The position numbers and the translations under genes are program-made. Positions 1-8,387 of a DNA stretch of 46,844 nucleotides are shown here, one piece after another. Source of the DNA: Cytophagales bacterium (lineage in GTDB: Bacteria; Bacteroidota; Bacteroidia; Cytophagales; Spirosomataceae). A model generated the notes under the pieces. The model was not told where the DNA came from, searched no databases, and saw nothing but the letters and a program-made list of their open reading frames with translations. The DNA is taken from positions 1 to 46,844 of the forward strand of contig RDXN01000073.1 in NCBI GenBank assembly GCA_004292855.1, read 5' to 3'. Position 1 is the first letter of the stretch; every line of letters starts with the position of its first letter.

Positions 1-27
1 ACAGACAATGACAGCGTCAAGGGCCAT
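1..27 (-). CDS. possible 5' end of a gene leaving the left edge
   Basis: An ATG on the minus strand at 25-27 opens a frame that stays open to the window edge and gives only nine residues (MALDAVIVC). It would be divergent from nothing and co-directional with the Sua5 gene that ends at 115. The fragment is too short to assign; the call rests only on an open frame in an otherwise empty 114-bp end. Confidence 0.28.
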
Positions 28-97
28 AGTAAAGATAGATACAGAATGTCAAAGAACGGAAACTTACAATCAAATTCCGACTTGTGGGTAAACCTCA

Positions 98-130
98 CCT
101 GTTTTAGGAGGGGGCTAGGGGGTGGTCACA
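98..130. repeat. solo copy of the GGAGGGGG/GGGGGTGG intergenic repeat
   Basis: This 33-bp stretch matches one arm of the large inverted repeat at 15842-15942 with only two differences, at 116 and 117. Those two bases help form the minus-strand TAG stop (115-117) of the Sua5 gene, so the gene ends inside the repeat. Function unknown; it belongs to a dispersed intergenic family. Confidence 0.75.
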
Positions 131-1074
131 CTTGCCCGCTTCAACCGATCATTCACGGCCCGGCCCAGTCCCTCGTTAGGCAGGCGTTTGGCGTAGATGC
201 GTGTGAGGGTCATTTGATCCAGTTGACGCAGGTAGGCGAATAGATTCTTGGCCGCTTCGATTACATTGCCTGATGGCGAAAGCACCAACTGATTTTGGAT
301 CGGGATACCCAAAAATGGCTCAGAAAACACCAGCGCACCGGTTTGTTCGTCCATTCCGGTGGGTTGCTCGTGCGGATCGAGGAGGTAGACGGGCTTGCGG
401 GGGGCGTAGTGACTGCTCAACATGCCCGGTGCTTTGGGGTTCGAGGTCGAGTGGTCGCGAACGGTGAGCGGCCCAATCAGCGCGGTTAGTTGCTCCAACG
501 CCATGCCCCCCAGCCGGTACACGGTGGGTTGCTCATTCTCAAACCCAATAATGGTCGATTCCAGGCCGATGCCGCAGGGACCACCGTCGAGCACATACGG
601 GATTTGGTCGCCGAGTTGGTCGGCCACGTGTTGGGCCGTGGTGGGGCTGATGTACCCAAACGGGTTGGCACTCGGAGCGGCCAACGGAAAATCCAGCGAC
701 CGCAGTAAGGCCAACGTGAGGGGGTGATTGGGAATGCGAACGGCCACCGTGTCGAGGCCCGACGTGGTGAGGTCGGGCACGAGGTCGCGTTTGGGCAGGA
801 GCAGGGTAAGCGGACCGGGCCACACAGACTCGGCTAACTTACGGGCGGGTTCGGGAAGGTGCGTTACGTATCGGAAGACTTTTTCGAGCGAGTCCGTATG
901 AACAATGAGCGGGTCGAAGGCCGGGCGGTTTTTCACCGAAAATATTCGCAACACGGCGTCGGGGTTGAGCGCGTTGCCCGCCAGTCCGTACACCGTTTCG
1001 GTGGGCATGCCTACCACGTCACCTGCCTCCAAAAATGCTTTTGCCGCCGAAATATCCGTCCCAATGTGTGCCAT
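115..1074 (-). CDS. L-threonylcarbamoyladenylate synthase, Sua5 type
   Basis: The 319-aa product matches the Sua5/YrdC/TsaC family, which makes threonylcarbamoyl-AMP from threonine, bicarbonate and ATP for the t6A37 modification of ANN-decoding tRNAs in the cytoplasm. Visible motifs are PTETVYGLA (residues 24-32), the K-x-R nucleotide-binding signature KNRP (48-51), and SANPFG in the middle of the catalytic domain. The length, with about 110 residues beyond the YrdC domain, indicates the long Sua5 form with its C-terminal domain rather than the short TsaC form. The ATG at 1074 is preferred; the frame stays open upstream to 1128, but the family N-terminus fits residue 1 here. The gene is divergent from the HTH gene at 1173. 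Its stop codon lies inside an intergenic repeat. Confidence 0.93.
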   Translation of the reverse strand: MAHIGTDISAAKAFLEAGDVVGMPTETVYGLAGNALNPDAVLRIFSVKNRPAFDPLIVHTDSLEKVFRYVTHLPEPARKLAESVWPGPLTLLLPKRDLVPDLTTSGLDTVAVRIPNHPLTLALLRSLDFPLAAPSANPFGYISPTTAQHVADQLGDQIPYVLDGGPCGIGLESTIIGFENEQPTVYRLGGMALEQLTALIGPLTVRDHSTSNPKAPGMLSSHYAPRKPVYLLDPHEQPTGMDEQTGALVFSEPFLGIPIQNQLVLSPSGNVIEAAKNLFAYLRQLDQMTLTRIYAKRLPNEGLGRAVNDRLKRASVTTP

Positions 1075-1172
1075 ACGTGGGAGCAAAGATAAAGATTGGG
1101 GGGCGAAATGCGTGTAGAATGGCCCCACTGACTATCTTTAGGGGCAATCACAAACCAACACAATTTTACCCG

Positions 1173-1784
1173 ATGGAGTCGCCCCTTGCTCAAACCATCC
1201 TTCAACATCGCAAACGCCAGGGATTGTCGCAGGAAGAACTGGCCGACCGGGCGAAGGTCAGTTTGCGCACCATTCAGCGACTCGAAAATGGGCAGAACGT
1301 GCCACGGGGATACACGCTGCAATTGTTGGCTCAGGCTCTGGATGTACCGCTCGAACGACTCACAGACCCCCAGCGTCTAAACGCTGACCGCTCTGTTTCG
1401 CGCAGCCGACTTCCTTTCAAGTCTTCTACGGTAATGGCCCTGATGCACCTACTGGCGTTGAGCTTTCTGCTGATGCCCGGTGCTAACCTGATTATACCCT
1501 TTATCTTGCGGTTATGGTATCGCCAACAGGCCGACGTGTACGAAGCGGGAGGGCGGTTGCTCAACTTTGAATTAGTCTGGAGCCTGATTGCATACGGGGG
1601 GCATTTTGGGCTTCTAGCTCTTCAAACGGCACTCCTGGCCCAGGAAGATACAACCTTGATTTGGGCACCATTCTACTATTTATGGGGATTGTCGGGGTTG
1701 CATATCGTACTGTTGCTTGTTGGAGCCGGGCGGGCAGCAACCGGCGATTTTCGCACATTACCCGGCCTCATTCGGGTATTTTGA
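1173..1784 (+). CDS. HTH (XRE) regulator fused to a DUF4870-like membrane domain
   Basis: The 203-aa product starts with an XRE/Cro-type helix-turn-helix (about residues 6-60), including SQEELADRAKVSLRTIQRLE, so DNA binding is expected. Residues from about 85 onward hold three or four hydrophobic segments. The first is followed by a polar stretch with a LNFELVWS-like motif, which resembles the DUF4870/Tic20-like membrane domain. The protein is therefore probably a membrane-tethered regulator; the signal and targets cannot be read from sequence. The ATG at 1173 is chosen because the HTH begins right after it; the longer frame from 1035 overlaps the divergent Sua5 start. No partner gene is obvious. 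Confidence 0.82.
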   Translation: MESPLAQTILQHRKRQGLSQEELADRAKVSLRTIQRLENGQNVPRGYTLQLLAQALDVPLERLTDPQRLNADRSVSRSRLPFKSSTVMALMHLLALSFLLMPGANLIIPFILRLWYRQQADVYEAGGRLLNFELVWSLIAYGGHFGLLALQTALLAQEDTTLIWAPFYYLWGLSGLHIVLLLVGAGRAATGDFRTLPGLIRVF

Positions 1785-1922
1785 GGCAGAGACGGGCTAT
1801 TGTCGCCCAAATGTCGCCCCGCTGACAGGGGTTTGACGGTAGCTTCTTCACAATAGCCGTGTAGGTTTGTCAACGAATTAAAGACAACCAAAATCGGGTT
1901 CGCCCAGTAACGACTGCTAACC

Positions 1923-3317
1923 ATGTTCCAACGTACAAACACCCTTCTCCTCCTGTTTTTTTGTCTAGCTTTCACCGGCTCCTTCGCCCAGCGCGGGCAA
2001 AACGTCCCGTCCGACTACACCGGCACGTATCAGTACCGAAACGGCGTCCTCATCGAACTGATTCCAAAAGACACCCTGCTGCTGGCTGTTTTGGACGGAG
2101 CACAGTACCCGATGCGGATGGTGCGAAAAGACCTGTTCATCAATGTCGTGGGCGACACAATCCCCTTCCAACGCGACGCATCGGACCGGGTGATTAGCCT
2201 TCGCGAGGGCAAAGACACCTTTGCTCGATTATCGCCTTCGTTTAAAACATCGCTGGCAACCCTCTTTGCCCGGCGGGATGTGCAGGGCAAACGGGTAAAG
2301 TATGTGTACCGCGCCCCACAATCGGCCAATGATGGCCTGCCGGTGAGTTCGTTAAAAGACGTTGGATTGCCCGTTGAGCCGTTCGAAAAGATGATTCAGG
2401 CTATTATTAATGAGGAGTATCCCAAGATGCACAGCGTGCTGATCTGGAAAGATGGCAAACTGGCCCTGGAAGAATATTTTTTCGGCCACGACCGCCAATC
2501 GTTGCATCAGATGCGGTCGGCCTCCAAGAGTTTCGTGTCGGCTTTGGTGGGCATTGCCACCGACAAGGGTCTGTTCGCAAATGAGCAGGAGCGGGTTCTG
2601 TCCTTGTTTAATTACCCGAACTACGCCAACATGGACCCCCGCAAACAAGCCTGGACAATCAACGACTTCCTGACCATGCGTACGGGCCTCGACTGCAACG
2701 ACAACAACCCCAGCTCGATAGGCAATGAAGAAAACATGTACCCCAAATCAGACTGGGTCAAGTTTGTCCTGGACCTGCCGTTGGTGAATCAGCCCGGCAC
2801 CAAAGGGTCGTATTGTTCGGGGGCGGTGGCCGTGCTGGGCAAAGCGTTGGAATACCGGTCGAAACAATCGCTGCCCGAATTTGCCAGAGTTAACTTATTT
2901 GAGCCGTTAGGTATCAAAAATTTCAAGTGGAATTACCGGCTCGACAGCACCAACCAGACCGTCGCGCAGGTGTATCTGACACCCCGCGACATGCTCAAGT
3001 TTGGTTTGCTGTACCTCAACAAAGGCCAATGGCAAGGCAAGCAGGTTATTTCGTCGGCCTGGGTCGAGAAGTCGCTGGGCAAATACACGCAGTTGGGCAG
3101 TCGGCAGTATGGTTATTTCTGGTGGACGCAACGATTCAACGTCGGTGGGCAAGTGGTTGAGGCATGGCTCGTGACGGGCAACGGTGGCCAAAAAGTGTTT
3201 GTTTTCCCGGCCTATAATCTGGTCGCTGTGTTCACCGGGGGCAACTACAACTCCGTGGCCGACTCCCCACCCAATGAGATCGTGCCGAAGTATATTTTGC
3301 CTGCGGTGATGAAGTAG
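1923..3317 (+). CDS. exported serine hydrolase, class C beta-lactamase fold
   Basis: The 464-aa product has a clear signal peptide (residues 1-22, ending at SFAQ) and a C-terminal penicillin-binding/beta-lactamase domain. The nucleophile motif S-x-x-K is at Ser199-Lys202 (SASK) and the second motif is Tyr297-Cys-Ser299, in place of the usual Y-x-N. A TGNGGQ segment near the C-terminus takes the position of the third, H/K-x-G, motif. A region of about 150 residues precedes the catalytic domain and is unassigned. Such proteins act in the periplasm as esterases, peptidases or beta-lactam hydrolases; the substrate cannot be told, and true beta-lactamase activity is not implied. It converges on the SusC-like gene with only 8 bp between them. 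Confidence 0.85.
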   Translation: MFQRTNTLLLLFFCLAFTGSFAQRGQNVPSDYTGTYQYRNGVLIELIPKDTLLLAVLDGAQYPMRMVRKDLFINVVGDTIPFQRDASDRVISLREGKDTFARLSPSFKTSLATLFARRDVQGKRVKYVYRAPQSANDGLPVSSLKDVGLPVEPFEKMIQAIINEEYPKMHSVLIWKDGKLALEEYFFGHDRQSLHQMRSASKSFVSALVGIATDKGLFANEQERVLSLFNYPNYANMDPRKQAWTINDFLTMRTGLDCNDNNPSSIGNEENMYPKSDWVKFVLDLPLVNQPGTKGSYCSGAVAVLGKALEYRSKQSLPEFARVNLFEPLGIKNFKWNYRLDSTNQTVAQVYLTPRDMLKFGLLYLNKGQWQGKQVISSAWVEKSLGKYTQLGSRQYGYFWWTQRFNVGGQVVEAWLVTGNGGQKVFVFPAYNLVAVFTGGNYNSVADSPPNEIVPKYILPAVMK

Positions 3318-3325
3318 GGGGGCGA

Positions 3326-5815
3326 TCACCAATTAAACCGAACCCCCAGCGACCCCGTCGCTGCGTTGGGGGCCAAAATCCGGTTGTCGTGGCCGAAGGG
3401 TGTGGCCCCCAGGGCTGCTTCGGGGTCGGGGCCGCCGTAGCCGGTGCTCAGGAGCAGGTTTTGCAGGGTTGCGCTGAGGGTGAGGCTATGGTTGCGGGGC
3501 AGGGCCAGTTCATAGGATGCCGTGAGGAAATTGAGCCGCAAAAACCGCCCCGATTGCAGGTATTGACTTGTGAAGATGGTAGCGTCGTTCAGGCCCGTTT
3601 GCAGGGTTTCGCGCGAGATATTATTGATCGGGAAACGAATCAGGTTAGCTACATTAAGTTGGGTGGCATTCAACAGCGTATGCCCGCTTAGGCCATCGAC
3701 AAGGCCGCTCAACTGAAACCGCCCTACAACGAGCGACGAGCGAATACCCAGTTGCCAGCGCGGCATGGCCGACGCCAGGATAGTACGGTCGCCGTCGAGG
3801 TTGATGCGCCCATCGCGGTTTTGGTCGATCAGGCTATACTTGCCTTGTCCGCTCACCCCCGCAAACGAATAGCCGTAGAAAGTAAACAGGGGCACCCCGG
3901 CCCGTACTATGTAGGTGTTTTGCCCCGTCAGGCCCCGCCCATCGACAGGCCCGTTTACCACACTGTACCCTGCCGAACTCATGGACTCAATTCGATTATA
4001 TAGGAACGAACCAATCCAGTCGACCTCCCATCGGACCTTCGCCATTTGCACCAGCTTGCCCGACACGCGCCACTCCGTTCCGGCGTTGCGAATCTGTCCC
4101 CGGTTGGTAATTTGAGGGATTACGGTTGACTCAATCCAGTACGCGTTGTCCGTAAAGCGATCAAAAATGGCGAACTGGGCTTGCCAGCGACCTGAGCGGC
4201 TCATCATGCGGATACCCGCATTCAGCAGTCGCTGCGTTTCGGGAACTGCGTCGGGGGCGAGTTTTCCAGCCGTTTGGAGCAGTATCGACTGCTGATTGGC
4301 AACCACGTTGGCTCCAACAAACAACGTCAGCACGTGTGTGGGTGGGGTAGGGGCCGGGGGGGCAAATTCGCCTGCATCGGTAGTGGCTTTTGGTTTGCTA
4401 AACAACCGCCACTCGGCAGTGAGGCCGGGATTCACAGTCCACTGATTACTCAAAAACCGGGTTGAGCCATCGGCTCGGACCGTTCCCCGAAGCCAAAGCT
4501 GCCGGTTAAACCCGCCCCACTCCCCTCCGGCCACTACGGACCACAAACGAAACGTAGTACGCCCGCTCTGTTGGGGCTGCCCCGTAATGTCGACCCCTGT
4601 CAGGGTGGCAGCCTGTTGCATTGAAACACCCAGTTGCGCATTGGTTTCGGTCTGCGGGCGGGCGTTTGCATACCGGAGATTCAGCTCGACAAAATCCCCA
4701 CTCGTACCCTCGGTGATTCGATAGTCCTGCGGTCCCTGAATCGTATAGCCAAAATCGTTGTAGGCAAATCGGGATGCGCCCCGGGTATGCGCAAACCGCC
4801 CTTCGGCCCAGAGTTTGTCGTTCAGACGATGGCGGGCAAAGGCCTGCAACTGCCCTTGCCGGAGCGTCTCGGATTGATCGACCTGAGCTAGCCGGGCCAC
4901 CGGATTCCCCCCGTCGAAACTGCTGTTGGGTGTGTAACTGCCGTCGGGTTGGTACACGGGCACGGTAGGCAAACCATTCAGCGACAGAATCAGGGCCATA
5001 TCGTCGAGGGGTAATTGGGTTTCCTGACGCCCCAACGCGCTCACCTGCCAGAATAAGGCCCGGTCCGTAGGGCCGCTCACGGTTAGCCGTCCACTTAGCC
5101 GGTTCAGGGCATTGTGGCGAATTGCACCGGGGGCGTTTAGGTAATTCAGACCTCCGCTGATAGTCAGTTTGTTGTATTGCCCCGATACACCCACGTAATG
5201 ATTTTGTTGGAAAGCCGTTCGGCTGATGGCCCGTTGCCAGTCGGTGTTGCCGCCCCCGTCGAAGCGTTGTTGGGCCGGGGTGAGCCGCGCCCGGAACTCG
5301 GCGGCACTCAACATGTCGACCCGTCGAGTTTGGTACTGCACACCGCCTTGCCCCTCGTATACGGCCTTAAAACCAGATCCCGGCGTTCCCTTTTTGGTCT
5401 CGATCTCAATGACCCCATTAGCCGAGCGTGCGCCGTAACGAGCCAATGAAGCCGGGTCGGTCAGTATCTTTAGTTGGGCTATGTCGGCAGGAGTAACCAG
5501 AGCGGGGTCGGCCCCCGGTACACCATCGACCACAAAGAGCGGTTGTCGGTCGCCATTGAACGACGCAATGCCTCTCAGATAGGTGTCGTATTGCCGGTTG
5601 GGTTCGGAGCCGGAGCCAATGACCCACAAGCCCGGCACGTGCCCCTGAATCTGCCCGAGTGGATTTACCTGGATGCCCCCGTTGAACGACTCCCGTTTGA
5701 GAACATGATCCGACGCCATCGACTGGGTCGAATCGAGCGCGGGTTGGGCCTGAATGGTGGTCCATCCAACAAAAATAAGCGGGGTAATAATCGACAGCAG
5801 GGACAGGTTTGGCAT
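3326..5815 (-). CDS. SusC/RagA-like TonB-dependent outer-membrane receptor, no SusD partner
   Basis: The 829-aa product begins with a signal peptide (about 1-24, ending TIQAQ), followed by a TonB plug domain of SusC/RagA type. The plug shows an IRG-like segment (YLRGIASFNG), PLFVVDGVPG, and an ARYGARSANGVIEIETKKG stretch. The rest is beta-barrel-like sequence with an aromatic C-terminal residue (RFNW). It lacks the carboxypeptidase-regulatory-like and STN domains of the SusC at 15975 and is shorter than most SusC proteins. A Pro/Ala-rich insertion lies near the middle. ATG 5815 is preferred over the longer frame because the signal peptide starts there. No SusD, sigma factor or enzyme gene lies beside it, so the substrate is unknown. 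Confidence 0.88.
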   Translation of the reverse strand: MPNLSLLSIITPLIFVGWTTIQAQPALDSTQSMASDHVLKRESFNGGIQVNPLGQIQGHVPGLWVIGSGSEPNRQYDTYLRGIASFNGDRQPLFVVDGVPGADPALVTPADIAQLKILTDPASLARYGARSANGVIEIETKKGTPGSGFKAVYEGQGGVQYQTRRVDMLSAAEFRARLTPAQQRFDGGGNTDWQRAISRTAFQQNHYVGVSGQYNKLTISGGLNYLNAPGAIRHNALNRLSGRLTVSGPTDRALFWQVSALGRQETQLPLDDMALILSLNGLPTVPVYQPDGSYTPNSSFDGGNPVARLAQVDQSETLRQGQLQAFARHRLNDKLWAEGRFAHTRGASRFAYNDFGYTIQGPQDYRITEGTSGDFVELNLRYANARPQTETNAQLGVSMQQAATLTGVDITGQPQQSGRTTFRLWSVVAGGEWGGFNRQLWLRGTVRADGSTRFLSNQWTVNPGLTAEWRLFSKPKATTDAGEFAPPAPTPPTHVLTLFVGANVVANQQSILLQTAGKLAPDAVPETQRLLNAGIRMMSRSGRWQAQFAIFDRFTDNAYWIESTVIPQITNRGQIRNAGTEWRVSGKLVQMAKVRWEVDWIGSFLYNRIESMSSAGYSVVNGPVDGRGLTGQNTYIVRAGVPLFTFYGYSFAGVSGQGKYSLIDQNRDGRINLDGDRTILASAMPRWQLGIRSSLVVGRFQLSGLVDGLSGHTLLNATQLNVANLIRFPINNISRETLQTGLNDATIFTSQYLQSGRFLRLNFLTASYELALPRNHSLTLSATLQNLLLSTGYGGPDPEAALGATPFGHDNRILAPNAATGSLGVRFNW

Positions 5816-5900
5816 ACCGCAAGATAAGCACAAAACGAGAATATCGACATCACCGATTTGCAACCCCAAGGTCACATTGAGGATTCTTACTACAAGGAAA

Positions 5901-6383
5901 CTATTTTAGGCCCGTATAAAAATTGAATGTAGCTTCAAAGACTTGTAGGAAGTGTGCCCTGTGAGGCAAGGTAGAAGGGGTTATAATTGAGACGATGATG
6001 GCCGACTCTCCGTCGACTAGTTCAAAGTCGTATTTGTCGTATTCAGAGAAGCCGTATTGTTTGAACCAGCGATTAAAAACCCGTTTCCGCACTCTTTGTC
6101 GACCATCTAAACTTTCACATACATAAAGCAGCACACTGCCGCTGTTGGCAAAATAGGTCTGGAGAATATAAATGAGCGTTAGCTCAATACGTGGATCGTG
6201 GGCAGAAGAAACTTGTCCTGCATCAGGACCAAAACAGAATTCAGCGACTCCATTGGCCTTAACCAGATCATCGTCGAAGTGATAAGAAGCGTCTGTAAAT
6301 TCAGCCGTATAGCGAACACCAGAACTAGTTAAAAAACTGACTGAACCGTCAGGATTTGCTTGTAGAGCGTAGGGGATTAACAA
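5901..6383 (-). CDS. DUF6169-like protein
   Basis: About 160 residues, without signal peptide or membrane segment. The pattern PYALQ..DGSVSFLTSSGVRYTAEF at the N-terminus, then DPRIELTLIYILQTYF and LLYVCESLDGRQRVRKRVFNRWF, fits my memory of the DUF6169 family, small cytoplasmic Bacteroidota proteins of unknown function. No ATG fits the N-terminus. The TTG at 6383 gives the expected start and overlaps the end of the 56-aa ORF at 6349-6519 by 35 bp, which suggests translational coupling. Upstream residues in this frame (to 6530) merely mirror the 56-aa ORF in another frame and are not expected to be translated. Start and family are less certain than the existence of the gene. Confidence 0.72.
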   Translation of the reverse strand: MLIPYALQANPDGSVSFLTSSGVRYTAEFTDASYHFDDDLVKANGVAEFCFGPDAGQVSSAHDPRIELTLIYILQTYFANSGSVLLYVCESLDGRQRVRKRVFNRWFKQYGFSEYDKYDFELVDGESAIIVSIITPSTLPHRAHFLQVFEATFNFYTGLK

Positions 6384-6519
6384 GTTTAATGCCTTTGTGT
6401 TGGTATACTGTTCTGTTACCTTCACGAATAGCCCGACGCAAGTCGTTTTTCTCCTCAATCCGTTCACGGATGAAAGTAGCCAAAGAGCTTTGCGGATCAA
6501 CTTTGAATTCGTGTACCAT
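6349..6519 (-). CDS. 56-aa charged small protein upstream of and overlapping the DUF6169-like gene
   Basis: An ATG at 6519 opens a 56-codon frame ending in TGA at 6349-6351. The product begins MVHEFKVDPQSSLATFIRER and continues with a highly charged helix-like stretch (ERIEEKNDLRRAIREG). It has many Arg/Lys and Glu residues, no signal peptide and no membrane segment. It is in a different frame from the DUF6169-like gene and overlaps its start. It looks like a real protein: the composition is amphipathic and it sits as first gene of a pair. I do not recognise a named family. A toxin-antitoxin-like or regulatory pair is a guess only. Confidence 0.62.
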   Translation of the reverse strand: MVHEFKVDPQSSLATFIRERIEEKNDLRRAIREGNRTVYQHKGIKLVNPLRSTSKS

Positions 6520-6641
6520 AGTAAGGGCAAGTTTATGTCAAAACGAGGGCTTTTACAAGAATAGTTCAGTATTTAAACGGCTGGATATTAAAAATGGATA
6601 AAGTATGTCTTTGTGTAACAAAACCAGAATCGTCATTGCCA

Positions 6642-8387
6642 ATGGAGAGTCCACAAATAAAAAAAGCACCCGTCGAGTACGACGTAGCCATTGTTGGCTC
6701 CGGTGCTGGGGGGGGCATGGCGGCCTACATGCTGGCCAAAGCCGGTGCGAAGGTCGTGTTGCTCGAAGCCGGGGGATATTTTGACCCCGCCGACCCCAAA
6801 TACATCACCCAACTTAAATGGCCCTACGAATCGCCCCGGCGCGGGGCGAGTACAACCCGTGCCTTCGGCGATTTCGACGCGGCCTGGGGCGGTTGGGACA
6901 TCGAAGGGGAGCCATACTCCGCCGTCTCTGGCACCGAATTCCACTGGTTTCGGTCGCGGATGTTGGGCGGACGAACTAACCACTGGGGCCGCATTTCGCT
7001 CCGTTTCGGACCCGACGATTTTCGGCGCGGTTCGCTTTCCGGCGTGGGCGACGACTGGCCAATCGGTTACGACGATCTGAAGCCGTTCTACGACCGCTGT
7101 GATAAATTACTGGGTTTGTTCGGTACGAACCTACCCGACTTCCCCAATGAGCCTGATGGCTATTTTCTGCCCCCGCCCAAACCGCGTCTGCATGAGTTGA
7201 TGCTACAAAAAGCGGGCAAAGGCATTGGGGTTCCGGTGGTACCCTCGCGCCTGTCGATTCTGACCAAACCTATCAACAACGAGCGGGGTTCCTGTTTTTA
7301 TTGCCACCAATGCAGCCGGGGCTGCTCGGCCTACGCCGATTTTTCGGCCTCGTCGGTGTTGTGTATTCCAGCCGTGAAAACGGGCAATGTGACGCTCGTG
7401 AACGGGGCCATGTGCCGCGAAGTACTGACCGACCCGCAAACGGGCTTGGCTACGGGCGTGAGCTATGTACACACGGGTACGATGCAGGAGCATACCGTGC
7501 GGGCGAAAGCCGTGATGTTGGGCGCGAGTGCCTGCGAGTCGGCCCGGTTGCTGCTCAATTCAAAATCGTCGCGCTACCCGAATGGCCTGGCCAACGGCAG
7601 TGGCGTAGTCGGCAAATACATTAACGACTCAACGGGGGCCTCGCGCTCGGCGTTTATTCCGGCCCTGATGGATCGTGTGCGCTACAACGAAGACGGTGTG
7701 GGCGGCATGCACGTGTTCACACCCTGGTGGCTCGATAACAAGAAGTTGGATTTCCCACGCGGGTATCATATTGAGTACGGTGGGGGAATGGGAATGCCCG
7801 GTTTCGGTTTCGGGATGGGCATCGAAAATACGCAGGCCCTTGAACCCGGTCGGACCCGTCCCGTGGGTGGCTACGGAGCCAGCCTGAAAGACGATTACCG
7901 CCGGTACTACGGTGCCTACATCGGTATGTCGGGCCGGGGTGAACCGGTACCACGCGAGGATAATTACTGCGAAATTGACCCCAATAAGGTTGATAAATAC
8001 GGTATTCCGACGTTGCGGTTCAACTACAAATGGTCGGACTATGAGGTGAAGCAGGCCAAGCACATGCAGGATACCTTCGAGGAGATTATTCATGCGCTGG
8101 GCGGCATTCCGACCGGCCCCAAGCCCGGCCCCAAAACCGATCATGGATACGGGTTGGCCGCACCGGGCCGGATTATTCACGAAGTCGGTACGGTTCGGGC
8201 GGGTAACGACCCCAAAAAATCGGCTCTGAACGGTTTTCAGCAGGCGCACGAGTGCAAAAACCTGTTTGTGGTGGATGCGGCTCCATTTGTTTCGCAGGGC
8301 GACAAAAACGTAACCTGGACCATTTTGGCCAGTTCGATGCGTACGAGTGAATATTTGATTGATCAGGTGAAGAAGAAAAATATATGA
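6642..8387 (+). CDS. GMC-family FAD oxidoreductase, large subunit of a sugar/alcohol dehydrogenase
   Basis: The 581-aa product has an N-terminal FAD-binding Rossmann motif (VGSGAGGGMAAYMLAKAG, ending in LLEAG) and a MLGGRTNHWGR segment typical of GMC oxidoreductases. Its C-terminal GMC_oxred_C region includes an NLFVVDAAPF motif. Four cysteines, Cys218-x2-Cys221-x2-Cys224-x3-Cys228, form an iron-sulfur-like motif, reminiscent of the cluster in FAD-dependent glucose dehydrogenase large subunits. Its stop overlaps the start of the next gene (ATGA), whose product is a gluconate 2-dehydrogenase subunit 3-like small subunit with a twin-arginine signal. The large subunit has no signal of its own, so co-export with the small subunit is likely. 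The substrate is probably a sugar or polyol. An upstream ATG at 6594 is possible but adds residues unlike the family. Confidence 0.9.
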   Translation: MESPQIKKAPVEYDVAIVGSGAGGGMAAYMLAKAGAKVVLLEAGGYFDPADPKYITQLKWPYESPRRGASTTRAFGDFDAAWGGWDIEGEPYSAVSGTEFHWFRSRMLGGRTNHWGRISLRFGPDDFRRGSLSGVGDDWPIGYDDLKPFYDRCDKLLGLFGTNLPDFPNEPDGYFLPPPKPRLHELMLQKAGKGIGVPVVPSRLSILTKPINNERGSCFYCHQCSRGCSAYADFSASSVLCIPAVKTGNVTLVNGAMCREVLTDPQTGLATGVSYVHTGTMQEHTVRAKAVMLGASACESARLLLNSKSSRYPNGLANGSGVVGKYINDSTGASRSAFIPALMDRVRYNEDGVGGMHVFTPWWLDNKKLDFPRGYHIEYGGGMGMPGFGFGMGIENTQALEPGRTRPVGGYGASLKDDYRRYYGAYIGMSGRGEPVPREDNYCEIDPNKVDKYGIPTLRFNYKWSDYEVKQAKHMQDTFEEIIHALGGIPTGPKPGPKTDHGYGLAAPGRIIHEVGTVRAGNDPKKSALNGFQQAHECKNLFVVDAAPFVSQGDKNVTWTILASSMRTSEYLIDQVKKKNI

